In this document: in pieces, positions 28,000 through 37,674 of the stretch | Layout: each line of letters starts with the position of its first letter | How positions within the stretch are numbered: position 1 is the first letter of the stretch | NCBI RefSeq assembly: GCF_016806695.1 | Contig: NZ_WUED01000003.1 | Span: forward strand, 62,001-126,000 | Reading direction: 5' to 3' | Source of the DNA: Campylobacter bilis | GTDB lineage: Bacteria; Campylobacterota; Campylobacteria; Campylobacterales; Campylobacteraceae | Length of the DNA: 64,000 nucleotides | Made by a program: the position numbers and the translations under genes | Notes under the pieces: generated by a model | What the model was told of the DNA's origin: nothing | Database searches by the model: none | The model's input: only the letters and a program-made list of their open reading frames with translations

Positions 28000-29310
28000 T
28001 TAAATCGGGGCTATTTTCTCTTTCATGATATTAATATAATCTTTATTTTCAAGACGCTTGTCATCTTTAAATACTGCACGTACAAGATCCATACCTGTGT
28101 AAAAATCCTTCATTAAAACTACAAAAAGGTATTGTCCAAAATCGCTTGTGATAAAGGTATTGTTATCTTTGAAAATCGCACCACTAATCTTAAGGCCTAA
28201 AAGTTCTGCGTAAAGTTCTTTTTCAAGATTGCAATTTAAAGTTTTATTAAATTTTTCAATTTCTATTTTTCCTGAAAAAATCTCAGTTAAAAAAATATAT
28301 TTTATAATTTCTTTTTTATCAAAACAAACTTTAGCAATATTGGCATTTTGTTTTTCTTCGATTAATTTTGCATAATGATTTAAATTAAAAGCATTGATTA
28401 AAAGTTCCCCTTCTAAAAAACTAAAAGCTCCGCTACCAACCCCTAAATATTCATGATGAGTGCTTACATACTCATCATTGAGTTTACTCTTTTTTAAAGA
28501 AAAACTCCATCCATTATTTTGTATATAATCTTTGAAAAAATTGCGTATGATTTGATAGTATGCAAATTCTTTATCTTCAACACTAAGGCCTAAGCTTTTG
28601 GCAATATTATTTTTTGTAAGATTTGATTTCATCAAGGGATAGGTTGTGATTTGCTGCGGGTTTAAATTTTTAGCGATTTTTAAATCATTTAAAAGATGTT
28701 GTTCGCTTTGACCTGGCAAATTAAAGATTAAATCGATACTAAAAATAGGTAAAATTCCTAAGGCTTTTGCGATTTTTTCTTGAAGTTCTTTAGAAGAACC
28801 AAACTTATCATATCTTGCTATTTTTTTTAAAGTTTCATCATCAAAACTTTGAATTCCACAGCTTAAACGATCAATAATACCTTTAAACATAGAAAGTTTT
28901 TTAGGATCGATGTGATTAGGATCGCTTTCACATGAAATTTCTTTTATATTAAATAATTTTTTGCAAAGTTCTAAGGTTTTTAATAATTCTTTTTCATTAA
29001 TCAGTGTTGTACCCCCGCCTACATATATGGAGTTGAAATCAAATCCTTTGTTTTTTATGATTTGAAGTTCTTTTCGAAGGTTTTGAAAATATACTTGAGC
29101 TAAATTTTCATTATAATAATATTTATGAAAACTACAATAAGGACAAAAAGTGTGACAAAAAGGCACATGCGCATAAAGCATGTAGTTTTTATTTTCTTTA
29201 GGAGATTTTTCTTTTGGTTCTTTTAAGAGTTTAACATTAAAACCTTTTTTAAGTGATTTCTCCATCATAGAATGAGAGTATTTTAAAGCTAAATTTTGGA
29301 ATAAATTCAT
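28000..29310 (-). CDS. HemN-family radical SAM protein (coproporphyrinogen III oxidase-like)
   Basis: I choose the ATG at 29310 (MNLFQNLALK): AGG lies 8-9 bases upstream, and the 14-residue extension from 29352 is a hydrophobic run without a good site. The 436-residue protein has the radical-SAM cluster motif CHTFCPYC (Cys 52, 56, 59), the SAM-binding YVGGGTT and a HemN-like C-terminal part. It could be an oxygen-independent coproporphyrinogen oxidase paralogue or a HemW/HutW-type haem protein; the family contains both and I cannot decide. It converges on hemJ. Confidence 0.75.
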   Translation of the reverse strand: MNLFQNLALKYSHSMMEKSLKKGFNVKLLKEPKEKSPKENKNYMLYAHVPFCHTFCPYCSFHKYYYNENLAQVYFQNLRKELQIIKNKGFDFNSIYVGGGTTLINEKELLKTLELCKKLFNIKEISCESDPNHIDPKKLSMFKGIIDRLSCGIQSFDDETLKKIARYDKFGSSKELQEKIAKALGILPIFSIDLIFNLPGQSEQHLLNDLKIAKNLNPQQITTYPLMKSNLTKNNIAKSLGLSVEDKEFAYYQIIRNFFKDYIQNNGWSFSLKKSKLNDEYVSTHHEYLGVGSGAFSFLEGELLINAFNLNHYAKLIEEKQNANIAKVCFDKKEIIKYIFLTEIFSGKIEIEKFNKTLNCNLEKELYAELLGLKISGAIFKDNNTFITSDFGQYLFVVLMKDFYTGMDLVRAVFKDDKRLENKDYINIMKEKIAPI

Positions 29311-29436
29311 AATTAACCTAAATATTAAAATAATAAAATATAACTTTATCAATTTTTAGTTAAAATAGGAGTAAAATTTGCCTTTCTTAACTAAAAAATG
29401 ATATAAGTTTTTAAGATTATTTAAAAAGGATGTAAA

Positions 29437-29688
29437 ATGGATAAAACTAAGATTGTTGAGAATTTAAATGCTTTGTTTAAACAAAGGGCTGAATTTTATT
29501 CTTATTTTGATAAAAATATCCCTAAAATCAAAAATACTGAAGTATTTGATTTTAAGAGTGCTAAAGATTTAAATCCAGAAGAACTTTATAAGCAGTTTTA
29601 TCATTTTGATTATGCAATAAGAAAATTATTGCCTGCTATTTATAAAGCTTATGAAATTACAGATGAGGATTTAAATAGGGATTTTTAG
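29437..29688 (+). CDS. small conserved hypothetical protein
   Basis: An 83-residue soluble protein, mostly helical and rich in Lys, Asp, Phe and Tyr, with no cysteine, signal peptide or membrane segment. AAAGG precedes the ATG with good spacing. It corresponds in position to C. jejuni Cj0364. I do not recognise a domain. It is alone, between the divergent HemN-family gene and the convergent end of cmeC, so neighbours give no clue. Confidence 0.75.
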   Translation: MDKTKIVENLNALFKQRAEFYSYFDKNIPKIKNTEVFDFKSAKDLNPEELYKQFYHFDYAIRKLLPAIYKAYEITDEDLNRDF

Positions 29689-29695
29689 CTTTATT

Positions 29696-29725
29696 TTTTA
29701 GAGAATAGAAAACTATTCTCTAAAA
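29696..29725. repeat. perfect 13-bp inverted repeat spanning the cmeC stop codon
   Basis: TTTTAGAGAATAG (29696-29708) and CTATTCTCTAAAA (29713-29725) form a perfect stem with a four-A loop. The right arm encodes the last codons and TAG of cmeC. Neither strand has a U-run after the stem, so it is not a textbook intrinsic terminator. It lies at the convergence of the small hypothetical gene and cmeC. Confidence 0.9.
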
Positions 29726-31191
29726 GACATATCTAAGTTTTTTGATTGTTCTTTTATATTTTTTTCGATGTTTTCATTTTGTATGAATCCACCGCCAAAG
29801 GCTTTAATAATATTTATTATAGAATTGGCATAAGAATATTTTGTATTATTAAAAACGACTGTGGCATTTAACCAATCTTGACGTGCTTTTAAATAATCTT
29901 GTAAAGCCATGTCGCCTATATCATAGCGTTCTTTAGCAATTTCATAAATTCTTTTATAGGATTGTTCACTTGCTTGTGCGTTATCATATTGTAAGCGTAT
30001 GGTTTTTCTAGCGATTAAAGCATAGCGGATCTCACCAAAAGCCGTAATTAGCGTATTTTGGTAGTTTACAAAAGCTTCATCTTTATAAAGTTTTGCTAAA
30101 TTGACATTTTGATAAATTTCTCCCCAATGAAAAATAGGCATGGTAAAATCCCCACCTATATTCCAGGTTTTAGATCCTTGTTTGACAAGAGTGTTTAAAT
30201 CTGTGCTTTCAAAACCTAATAGTCCGGTTATAGAAAGCTTAGGTAAAAAAGCTGTGCGAGCTACTCCAATAAGATAATTTTGTTGAGTGAGTTTTTCTAA
30301 AGAAGCACTAATATCGGGTCTTTGAAGCAAAATAGTGCTTGAAATTCCAGTAGGTATGTCAAATTCTTTTAAGTGAAAAACTTGATAGGCTTGATCTTTG
30401 TAAAGTATGTCATTTAAATTATTTGAGCTTAAAATTTTTAAAGCTTTTAGATAATTTTCTTTATTAAGTTTTGTTTCATTATACTGTAAAGCTATACTTT
30501 CTAAATTCGCTCTTGCTTGTGCAAATTCATATTCTCCTACAGCACCTACTTGGAATTTGTCTTCATTAATTTTATAAATCTCTTTTGCGCTATCATAAGC
30601 TTCTTTAAGAGTGTTTTCATTTTCGTATGCATTAATGAGATTAAAATAGGTTTGAACTGCATTTGAAATGATAGAAAGTCTTGCAGCTTCATAATCATAT
30701 TGACTTGCTTTAAAGCCTGATTTTGAAGCACGATATGTATCGCGATATTTACTCCAAAGATCAATTTCATAGCTTAAATTAAGTCCCATTTTAAAATTAT
30801 TGTCATAATTTACTTCACCACTACGATTTATAGGGCTATTTATAGAGTTTTTTGTACGATTTGCACCCACACTACCGTCAAATTGAGGCAATAGCTTGCT
30901 AAAATCTATTCCTAATTGTGCAGCAGCTTGTTGCATATGGATAAAGGCAAGCTTTAAATCATTATTGTTTTTAAGTACTAGATCCACTACTTTGTTTAAA
31001 TTTTCATCATCAAATTCTTTCCACCATTGCTTAGAAAGAGTATTATTGTTTTCTTTTTCCCAGGGTAAAGTGCCTAATTGATTATCTATATTATAATTTG
31101 CTTGAGGAATATTTAAATTAGGGCTTAAAGAACAAGCTGAAATTAAACAACCCAAGCTTATTATCGAACTTATTGAAATGATTTTATTCAT
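29713..31191 (-). CDS. cmeC: outer-membrane channel CmeC of the CmeABC efflux pump
   Basis: A 492-residue TolC/OprM-type lipoprotein that exports drugs and bile salts across the outer membrane. The lipobox LISAC puts the acylated Cys at residue 20. Two duplicated outer-membrane efflux domains follow, with helical motifs such as VKNNNDLKLAFIHMQQAAAQLG-like stretch near residue 72 and ARQDWLNATVVF near the end. It overlaps cmeB by 8 bp. The stop codon lies in a 13-bp inverted repeat. Confidence 0.95.
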   Translation of the reverse strand: MNKIISISSIISLGCLISACSLSPNLNIPQANYNIDNQLGTLPWEKENNNTLSKQWWKEFDDENLNKVVDLVLKNNNDLKLAFIHMQQAAAQLGIDFSKLLPQFDGSVGANRTKNSINSPINRSGEVNYDNNFKMGLNLSYEIDLWSKYRDTYRASKSGFKASQYDYEAARLSIISNAVQTYFNLINAYENENTLKEAYDSAKEIYKINEDKFQVGAVGEYEFAQARANLESIALQYNETKLNKENYLKALKILSSNNLNDILYKDQAYQVFHLKEFDIPTGISSTILLQRPDISASLEKLTQQNYLIGVARTAFLPKLSITGLLGFESTDLNTLVKQGSKTWNIGGDFTMPIFHWGEIYQNVNLAKLYKDEAFVNYQNTLITAFGEIRYALIARKTIRLQYDNAQASEQSYKRIYEIAKERYDIGDMALQDYLKARQDWLNATVVFNNTKYSYANSIINIIKAFGGGFIQNENIEKNIKEQSKNLDMSFRE

Positions 31192-34100
31192 GGATTTTAC
31201 CTCTTTTTTTATCTAACCATTCATTAAAATTTTCTAAAAGATAGAAAAATAAAGGCACAAAAAAGATTGCCAAAGTAGAGGCTGCGATCATTCCTCCAAC
31301 AAGTCCTGTTCCTAAAGAATGTCTTGATGCACTTCCTGCTCCTGTTGCAAAAATCATAGGCAATACTCCAAAAGTAAAAGCTAAAGAAGTCATGATAATA
31401 GGACGGAATCTAAGTTTTGCTGCTGCTACAGCGGCTTCAAATACTCCTTTGCCTTTTTTAAAACGTTCTTCCATAGCAAATTCCACAATTAAAATTGCAT
31501 TTTTAGCTGAAAGTCCAATTAAGAGTAATAGTCCTGTTTGGAAATAAATATCATTGCTAAATCCTCTTAAATATACGAATAAAAAAGACCCAAAGGCAGC
31601 AAAAGGTACAGCTGTTATTACCGCTAAAGGAATCAGCCATCTTTCATATTGAGCAGCTAAAATTAAAAATACAAAAACCATGCCCAAGACAAAAGCATAT
31701 GATGCTGTTCCTTTGCTTGAGACTTCTTGATAAGCTGATCCACTCCAAGCTATAGAATAATCATCCCCCAAAGTTTCTTTTACTACTTCAGAAATAGCTT
31801 CTATAGCCTGACCTGAGGTGTATCCTGGAGCAGGTTGTCCTTGTACTTGAGCAGCAGGGAAAAGATTAAAACGCTTAACATCATCAGGTCCTGAACTTCT
31901 CTGTAGTGTTAAAAAAGAATCAAGAGGTATCATTCTACCATCATTTGATCGTACAAAAATATTTTTTAACGCATCTTGAGTATTTCTAAAATCTCCTTTG
32001 GCACGAATATTAACTTGGAAGTTTTTACCTAGCATAGAAAAGTCATTTACATAATATGTGCCAATGGTTGCATTTATTGTATTGAAAATATCTTGCATAT
32101 TGAGATTAAAATGCTTTAATTTATCTCTATCTATTATAAGTTTGTATTGTGGAAAAGTAGTATCAAGAGTAGTGCGTACTCTGCTTAATTCTTTTCTTTG
32201 ATTGGCTGCAATGACAAGCTTGTTTACATCTTGTTGAATTTGTTCATAAGTTTTTCCGCTTTTATTTTGCACATACATTTCAAAGCCACCTGTAATGCTT
32301 AATCCTGGTATAGGCGGTAGGCCTATAAATACACTTGAAGCATTACGATCAAAAGCAAATTTTTTATTAAGTTCTAAGGTTATTTCATCGGCACTAACAT
32401 TTCTGTCTTTCCAATCTTGCAATCCTATGAACATTGCTGCAGCATTTTCTTTAAGTGAGCTTGTAAAAAGATTAAATCCTATCATAGCCATAGTATCTTT
32501 TATACCATTTGTTTTGAGAATTTCTTGGCTTATATGATCAACTTCTGAAATGGTTCTATGGACTGCTGATGCTGAAGGAAGATTGATAATACCTATCATT
32601 AATCCTTGATCTTCTTCAGGAACTAAAGAGCTTGGTATGGCTTTATAAAGATAAAAAATAGCTCCTAACATAATGCAAAAAATAATAACAAAACGTATTG
32701 TTCTTTTTAAAATATATGCCACGCCATTGCTAAATATCGAAGTACTCCAATCAAAAAAATCATTGAATTTTTTTACAAATTTAAAGGGTTCTCCTTCATT
32801 GCGTCTTAAAAACAATGCACATAAAGACGGAGTTAAAGTAAGAGCCACAAAACCTGATATGGCTACAGAGATTGCTAGGGTTAGGGCGAATTGTCTTTGA
32901 ATTTCACCTACAAAACCGGATATAAAAGAAACGGGTATAAAAACAGCACAAAGCACGAGGACAATTGAGATTACAGGAGAGCTTACCTCTTCCATAGCTT
33001 CAATAGCAGCATCTTTTACGCTTATTTGTTCATCTTCATGTAAAATCCTATCAATGTTTTCAACTACAATAATAGCATCATCTACAACGATTCCTATTGC
33101 TAAAATTAAGGCAAAAAGTGTAAGCAAATTAATACTAAAGCCTAAAATATACAAGCCAGCAAAAGTCCCTAGTAATGAAACGGGTACTGCGATCATAGGA
33201 ATAAGGGTTGCACGGAAATTTTTTAAGAACATATACATGACTATAAGCACTAAAATCAATGCTTCAATAAAGGTTTTAATCACTTCTTTGATTGATTGAA
33301 TTACAAATTTTGTAGTATCATAAGGAATTTTATATGCTAAACCTGCAGGAAAATTTTTTGAAAGTTCTTGCATTTTATCTTGTATAAGTTCTACTGTGCG
33401 TAAAGCATTAGCACCTGATTGAAGGTTGATGATGATTGGTACTGCGTCATTGCCATTTAAGCGTCCTTGAGAACTGTATTGTTCTGATCCTATTTCAACA
33501 TCGGCTACATCCTTAAGTCTTAGAAAAGATCCATCATTGTTTGTTCTTAAAATGATATTTTCAAATTCGCTAGGGTTTTGCAATCTGCCTTGCATAGTGA
33601 TAGAATAAACATAAGGTGATTTTTTAGTTAAAGGTTCTTCGCCGATTTTACCTGTTGCGTATTGAGCGTTTTGTTCATTGACTGCAGAAATAACATCACT
33701 AGCTGTTACATTAAATTTGTTTAATAAATCAGGCTTAAGCCAGATTCTTAAAGAATAGTTGCGATTGCCTATAGCATCGGCGTCCCCAACACCTGGAACT
33801 CTTTTTAACTCATCTAAAATATTTAAAGTGATGTAATTGTATACATCAATGGCATTCATTGAACCATCACTTGAGTACACAGAAATTGCAGCAAGTGTTG
33901 TTGAGGAAGTTTTTTTAACAGTTACGCCTAGTTTTTTAACTGCATCTGGCATTTTTGCAATGGCAGCTGAAATTCTATTATTTACATCTATAGTGGCTTG
34001 ATCAGGATCGGTGCCAATGTCAAAATATATAGTTAAACTCATAGTTCCTGAGGAACTTGAAGTTGAATCCATATAGATCATATTATCCGCACCATTGATC

Positions 34101-34306
34101 GCATCTTCTATAGGGGTTGCCACTGTTGAGGCTATGGTTTGAGCATCAGCTCCTGTATAAGTAGCACTTACTTTAACTGTAGGGGGTGTTAAAGAAGGGT
34201 ATTGTTCTATAGGTAAATTAACAAGCCCTATAGCACCGGCTAAGGAAATAATAATAGCAACAACTGAAGCAAAAATAGGTCTTTGGATAAAAAATTTAGA
34301 AAACAT
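31184..34306 (-). CDS. cmeB: RND efflux transporter CmeB
   Basis: A 1040-residue inner-membrane proton-driven pump that extrudes antibiotics, bile salts and dyes. It has 12 transmembrane segments in two halves, each with a large periplasmic loop. Motifs include FFIQRPIFASV at the start, GIVVDDAIIVVENI with the proton-relay Asp pair, and GLSAKNAILIVEFA in the second half. It overlaps cmeA by 1 bp and cmeC by 8 bp. Confidence 0.97.
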   Translation of the reverse strand: MFSKFFIQRPIFASVVAIIISLAGAIGLVNLPIEQYPSLTPPTVKVSATYTGADAQTIASTVATPIEDAINGADNMIYMDSTSSSSGTMSLTIYFDIGTDPDQATIDVNNRISAAIAKMPDAVKKLGVTVKKTSSTTLAAISVYSSDGSMNAIDVYNYITLNILDELKRVPGVGDADAIGNRNYSLRIWLKPDLLNKFNVTASDVISAVNEQNAQYATGKIGEEPLTKKSPYVYSITMQGRLQNPSEFENIILRTNNDGSFLRLKDVADVEIGSEQYSSQGRLNGNDAVPIIINLQSGANALRTVELIQDKMQELSKNFPAGLAYKIPYDTTKFVIQSIKEVIKTFIEALILVLIVMYMFLKNFRATLIPMIAVPVSLLGTFAGLYILGFSINLLTLFALILAIGIVVDDAIIVVENIDRILHEDEQISVKDAAIEAMEEVSSPVISIVLVLCAVFIPVSFISGFVGEIQRQFALTLAISVAISGFVALTLTPSLCALFLRRNEGEPFKFVKKFNDFFDWSTSIFSNGVAYILKRTIRFVIIFCIMLGAIFYLYKAIPSSLVPEEDQGLMIGIINLPSASAVHRTISEVDHISQEILKTNGIKDTMAMIGFNLFTSSLKENAAAMFIGLQDWKDRNVSADEITLELNKKFAFDRNASSVFIGLPPIPGLSITGGFEMYVQNKSGKTYEQIQQDVNKLVIAANQRKELSRVRTTLDTTFPQYKLIIDRDKLKHFNLNMQDIFNTINATIGTYYVNDFSMLGKNFQVNIRAKGDFRNTQDALKNIFVRSNDGRMIPLDSFLTLQRSSGPDDVKRFNLFPAAQVQGQPAPGYTSGQAIEAISEVVKETLGDDYSIAWSGSAYQEVSSKGTASYAFVLGMVFVFLILAAQYERWLIPLAVITAVPFAAFGSFLFVYLRGFSNDIYFQTGLLLLIGLSAKNAILIVEFAMEERFKKGKGVFEAAVAAAKLRFRPIIMTSLAFTFGVLPMIFATGAGSASRHSLGTGLVGGMIAASTLAIFFVPLFFYLLENFNEWLDKKRGKIHE

Positions 34307-35409
34307 TATTGTACCCCAATTTCCCTAACTTCGCTACCAATATGAATTTTATTAAAGTTATCTAAGATAATTTTATCTCCATCTTGTAATCCTTTATCAA
34401 TGACGGCATATTCATTGTTTTGATAACTTATATGTATAGAAGCTTTTTCTACTTTTCCATTTTTCAAAAGAAAAACATAAATATCATTTTGATCTTGTTT
34501 TATAGCAATTTGAGGTACTTTAAAACCATTTTTTTGTACAAATCCTTCTGAAGTAATTGTTGCAAAAGCTCCTGGTAAAAGGGTGGAGTTGTTATTATCA
34601 AAAACGGCTTTTGCTTTGACTGTGCCGCTATTAGCATCAATGACTGAGTCAATAAAATAAAGCTTTCCTTGGAATGTTCGTCCATTAAGGTTTAAATTCG
34701 CATGGATATTGTCTAAATTCCATTTTCCATTTTGGGTATTGCGTACTAGATTGAGTTTGTCTGTATCTGAAATGAAAAAATCTGCATAAATAGGGTTTAA
34801 ATTAGTGATTCTAACGAGTTCACTTGATGAAGCACTTACATAATCACCTACATTGATTAAAGCATCTCCTACGCTTCCATCAAATGGGGCCTTGATCTTG
34901 GTGTGATCTAAATCGATCTTTGCATTGGCAAGTTGCGCATTAGCACTAGTTAGATTAGCTTTAGAATTGTTAAATGTAGCAAGAGAAGAGTCGTATTCTT
35001 TTTGAGAGATCGCACCTTTATTGAAAAGGATTTGAGAACGATTGAAATCTTTACTAGCATTTTCAAAAACTGCTTTAGCCATTAAGCTTTGTCCATAAGC
35101 TGCTTCTACATTAGCTTGAAATTTATCCTGTTCTATGATAAATAAGGTTTGTCCTTTTTTTACTGTATCTCCAGCTTTAAAAAGTTTGTTTATTATCACT
35201 CCGCTAACTTGAGGTTTTATAATAACATCATAATTGCTTACAAGTTTAGCTGGATAGGTAAAACTAAGCGGTAAGTCTTCAGACTTTACACTCATAGTTG
35301 TAACAGGTTGAGGCGGTAATTGCATTTTTGGCATTTCTTCTTTGCTGCAAGCAAGGAATAAAAACATAACGCTTAAAGTCAAGATAATATTTTTTTGAAA
35401 TAATTTCAT
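34306..35409 (-). CDS. cmeA: periplasmic adaptor CmeA
   Basis: A 367-residue membrane-fusion lipoprotein that links CmeB to CmeC. The lipobox FLAC puts the lipidated Cys at residue 21. A lipoyl/hairpin region follows, with VIIKPQVSGVI and DHTKIKAPFDGSVGDAL, then a beta-barrel domain. It is clearly CmeA but diverged from the C. jejuni sequence I remember. It is the first gene of cmeABC, with the operator and promoter in the 108-bp gap upstream. Confidence 0.96.
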   Translation of the reverse strand: MKLFQKNIILTLSVMFLFLACSKEEMPKMQLPPQPVTTMSVKSEDLPLSFTYPAKLVSNYDVIIKPQVSGVIINKLFKAGDTVKKGQTLFIIEQDKFQANVEAAYGQSLMAKAVFENASKDFNRSQILFNKGAISQKEYDSSLATFNNSKANLTSANAQLANAKIDLDHTKIKAPFDGSVGDALINVGDYVSASSSELVRITNLNPIYADFFISDTDKLNLVRNTQNGKWNLDNIHANLNLNGRTFQGKLYFIDSVIDANSGTVKAKAVFDNNNSTLLPGAFATITSEGFVQKNGFKVPQIAIKQDQNDIYVFLLKNGKVEKASIHISYQNNEYAVIDKGLQDGDKIILDNFNKIHIGSEVREIGVQ

Positions 35410-35439
35410 AGTTTTGCCTTGGAAATTTAATATTAAAAA

Positions 35440-35457
35440 TTGTAATGCTTATTACAA
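35440..35457. promoter_or_regulatory. CmeR operator (perfect inverted repeat)
   Basis: TTGTAATGCTTATTACAA: perfect 7-bp arms (TTGTAAT/ATTACAA) around a four-base centre. The arms match the known C. jejuni CmeR site, which I recall as TGTAATAAATATTACA; only the centre differs. It lies about 20-37 bases downstream of the predicted cmeABC transcript start. Confidence 0.85.
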
Positions 35458-35483
35458 AAATGTTTATGGCTATTTTCAGTTAA

Positions 35484-35489
35484 ATTATA
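35484..35489 (-). promoter_or_regulatory. putative -10 box of the cmeABC promoter
   Basis: The minus strand reads GATATAATTT, giving TATAAT about 75 bp before the cmeA ATG and 27 bp upstream of the CmeR palindrome. Bound CmeR would therefore block the early transcribed region. Confidence 0.6.
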
Positions 35490-35517
35490 TCTTTATTCGG
35501 TTAATAAAAGGATGGTT

Positions 35518-36156
35518 TTAATATCGATTTTGGTGATTGTCGATTCCGTTTAAAAAGACATTAACAACAAATTCAACGTGCTTTTTTTGCTCTTTTTTAT
35601 TCTTTAAAGGAGCATTGATTAAGACATTAAGATGATGATAAGGTTCTTTAAGCATAGTGCAAAAAAGTATAGCAAGTTTTTCAGCATTTTCTTTCATATA
35701 AGGATTATCTTGCTGTTTGAAACAATCCATAAGGATATTATAGGAAAAATTTTGTTGGTTATTATCTATCCAATTAGCAAGATGCCTGTCTTTATCATAA
35801 ACTTGTGAGTAAACGATTTTTCCAAAAGCTACAGCTTCAGGTCGATTGAAAATTTCTACAAAACTTAATCCAAAGGAAAGCAAAATTTCTTTTAAGCTAC
35901 CATTTTTAATTTTTTGTGTTTTAGAATGGATAAGATGAAAATGTTTTTTACACACATCATCTAAAATTTCAAAAAATAAGCCTTCTTTATTTTTAAAACT
36001 ATCATAAATGTTAGAATAAGATCCTCCAGATAATTTAATAATATCGCTAAGACTTGTTTCTTGATATCCTTTAGTTAAAAAAAGTTCTAAAGCTACGGTT
36101 TTAATTTTTTCTTGTCTGGCTAAAACTTTTTTTGAAGGTGCTTTGTTTGAATTCAT
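35518..36156 (-). CDS. cmeR: TetR-family repressor CmeR
   Basis: A 212-residue transcriptional repressor of cmeABC; bile salts relieve repression. The N-terminal helix-turn-helix is FLTKGYQETSLSDIIKLSGGSYSNIYDSF at about 28-56, with the typical TetR pattern. The C-terminal domain is the ligand-binding part. The ATG overlaps the ccoG stop by 4 bp, so it can be read from the ccoG transcript as well as its own promoter. It lies in the same orientation as its target. Confidence 0.95.
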   Translation of the reverse strand: MNSNKAPSKKVLARQEKIKTVALELFLTKGYQETSLSDIIKLSGGSYSNIYDSFKNKEGLFFEILDDVCKKHFHLIHSKTQKIKNGSLKEILLSFGLSFVEIFNRPEAVAFGKIVYSQVYDKDRHLANWIDNNQQNFSYNILMDCFKQQDNPYMKENAEKLAILFCTMLKEPYHHLNVLINAPLKNKKEQKKHVEFVVNVFLNGIDNHQNRY

Positions 36157-37532
36157 TGTTTGTCCTTTATGATTGTGGTTTTAGGGTATACAAATATACT
36201 TTTCCTAGAGATTGAAATTTTTTCATCATCCTTAGCATAAGCTTTGATGTGAAGAGCTAAGATTGTATCTTTTTGATCATTATTTGCTAGTTTTTTGGTA
36301 GCTTTAATGACTACTATTTTTTTCACTTGTTCGCCTGCTTTTAATGTAAAAGATTTGCGTGGTTTTAAGATTTCAATGCCACCATTAACTCCTTCTAAAT
36401 TTGCTTTAAAATAATACTCATGAGGTTTAGAATCTGTATTTTGAAATAAAAAAGTATAAGAATTTGAAACTACTAATTCTCCTTTGATATTTGAAATACT
36501 GTACAATTCACTACTACGGTTAATATTTAAAAGCATGTTTTCTTTTTTATTAGCCATAAAGATTAAGGCTATTAAAGCTATTAAAAGAATGATAAAATAC
36601 GCTACAGTTTTAAATCTTAAATAATGGACTTTAGAACCTGTTTGAATAGCTTTTGCACTTGTCCAGCTGATAAGGCTTGGTCGATTGAGTTTATTTTGTA
36701 CTTTTGAACACGCATCCGCACACTCAAGACAATTGATACACTCAAGTTGCATTCCCTTGCGTATATCAATATGTGTAGGACAAATGCTAACACAAGCTTC
36801 ACAACCTATACATTCGCCTTGAGGCGGTTTTTTGTAAAGTTTAGTATGGCCTTCATAAATTAAACCTCCGCGTTTTTCATCATAAATAACTTGCATAGTA
36901 TCATGATCAAACATTACAGATTGTATTCTTGCATAAGGACAAACATAAATGCAAAATTTTTCAGCCAAATAGGTTATATCTAGTGTTAATAATAAGCTTG
37001 CACAAAATAATATTCCGACTAAAAGCAAGTGTTCACTAGGATTTTGTATATAATTAAAAAAATCTTCAGGAGGGATGAAATACCAAAGCAAATTACTCAC
37101 AGCAATGATAGAAATAAGATAAAAAATGACTATTGCAATAAATTTTTTAAAATATTCTCCTTTATATTTTTTTTGTTTATCACTGATATTTTTGCGAATT
37201 TTTAGGATTTTAGTTTGGATTATATCTCTATATATGACTCTAAAAATAGTTTGAGGGCAACTCCAAGCACACCAAACTCTTCCACTTAAAGTAGTGATAA
37301 AAAAGATAAATAGAAAAAGAAATATAAGAACAAAAGGCATAAGATAAAATTCTTGTGTTAAAAAAGAAATAAAAAATAAATTCAGCTTAGAATGATCAAA
37401 GCTTAAAAGAAAAAAATGATTTTCATTAATTTTTATAAAAGGTAAACCAAACATAACAATGCTTGCAATCAAATATACAAAATATCGTTTTTTCGTATAA
37501 GTTGTAATATGCCCTTGCATTTTAAATTCCAT
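36153..37532 (-). CDS. ccoG: CcoG/RdxA-type polyferredoxin (cytochrome cbb3 oxidase accessory protein)
   Basis: A 459-residue membrane iron-sulfur protein of the FixG/RdxA/CcoG family, which in other bacteria reduces copper during cbb3 oxidase assembly. It has several N-terminal transmembrane helices, an NosR/NapH-like WCAWSCPQTIFR motif, and a ferredoxin domain with CIGCEACVSICP and CINCLECADAC. A C-terminal Ig-like domain follows. AAAGG 5 bases before the ATG at 37532 supports the longer start. The last 4 bp overlap cmeR. Confidence 0.9.
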   Translation of the reverse strand: MEFKMQGHITTYTKKRYFVYLIASIVMFGLPFIKINENHFFLLSFDHSKLNLFFISFLTQEFYLMPFVLIFLFLFIFFITTLSGRVWCAWSCPQTIFRVIYRDIIQTKILKIRKNISDKQKKYKGEYFKKFIAIVIFYLISIIAVSNLLWYFIPPEDFFNYIQNPSEHLLLVGILFCASLLLTLDITYLAEKFCIYVCPYARIQSVMFDHDTMQVIYDEKRGGLIYEGHTKLYKKPPQGECIGCEACVSICPTHIDIRKGMQLECINCLECADACSKVQNKLNRPSLISWTSAKAIQTGSKVHYLRFKTVAYFIILLIALIALIFMANKKENMLLNINRSSELYSISNIKGELVVSNSYTFLFQNTDSKPHEYYFKANLEGVNGGIEILKPRKSFTLKAGEQVKKIVVIKATKKLANNDQKDTILALHIKAYAKDDEKISISRKSIFVYPKTTIIKDKQ

Positions 37533-37674
37533 TCTAACCTTTAACGTTTTATAATTGAAAATTATAGCCGATAAAACTAAAACAATTTTTAAATGCTTTC
37601 TAAGTTAGAATTAATAAGAAGTATTTTATAATTATGCTTCACAACAAAATTTACACAGAAAGGTGGTGAAGGCT

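Noticed and set aside
29311-29352. 14-residue N-terminal extension of the HemN-family protein
   Set aside because: No ribosome-binding site for the earlier ATG, and the extension is a hydrophobic run from AT-rich intergenic DNA.
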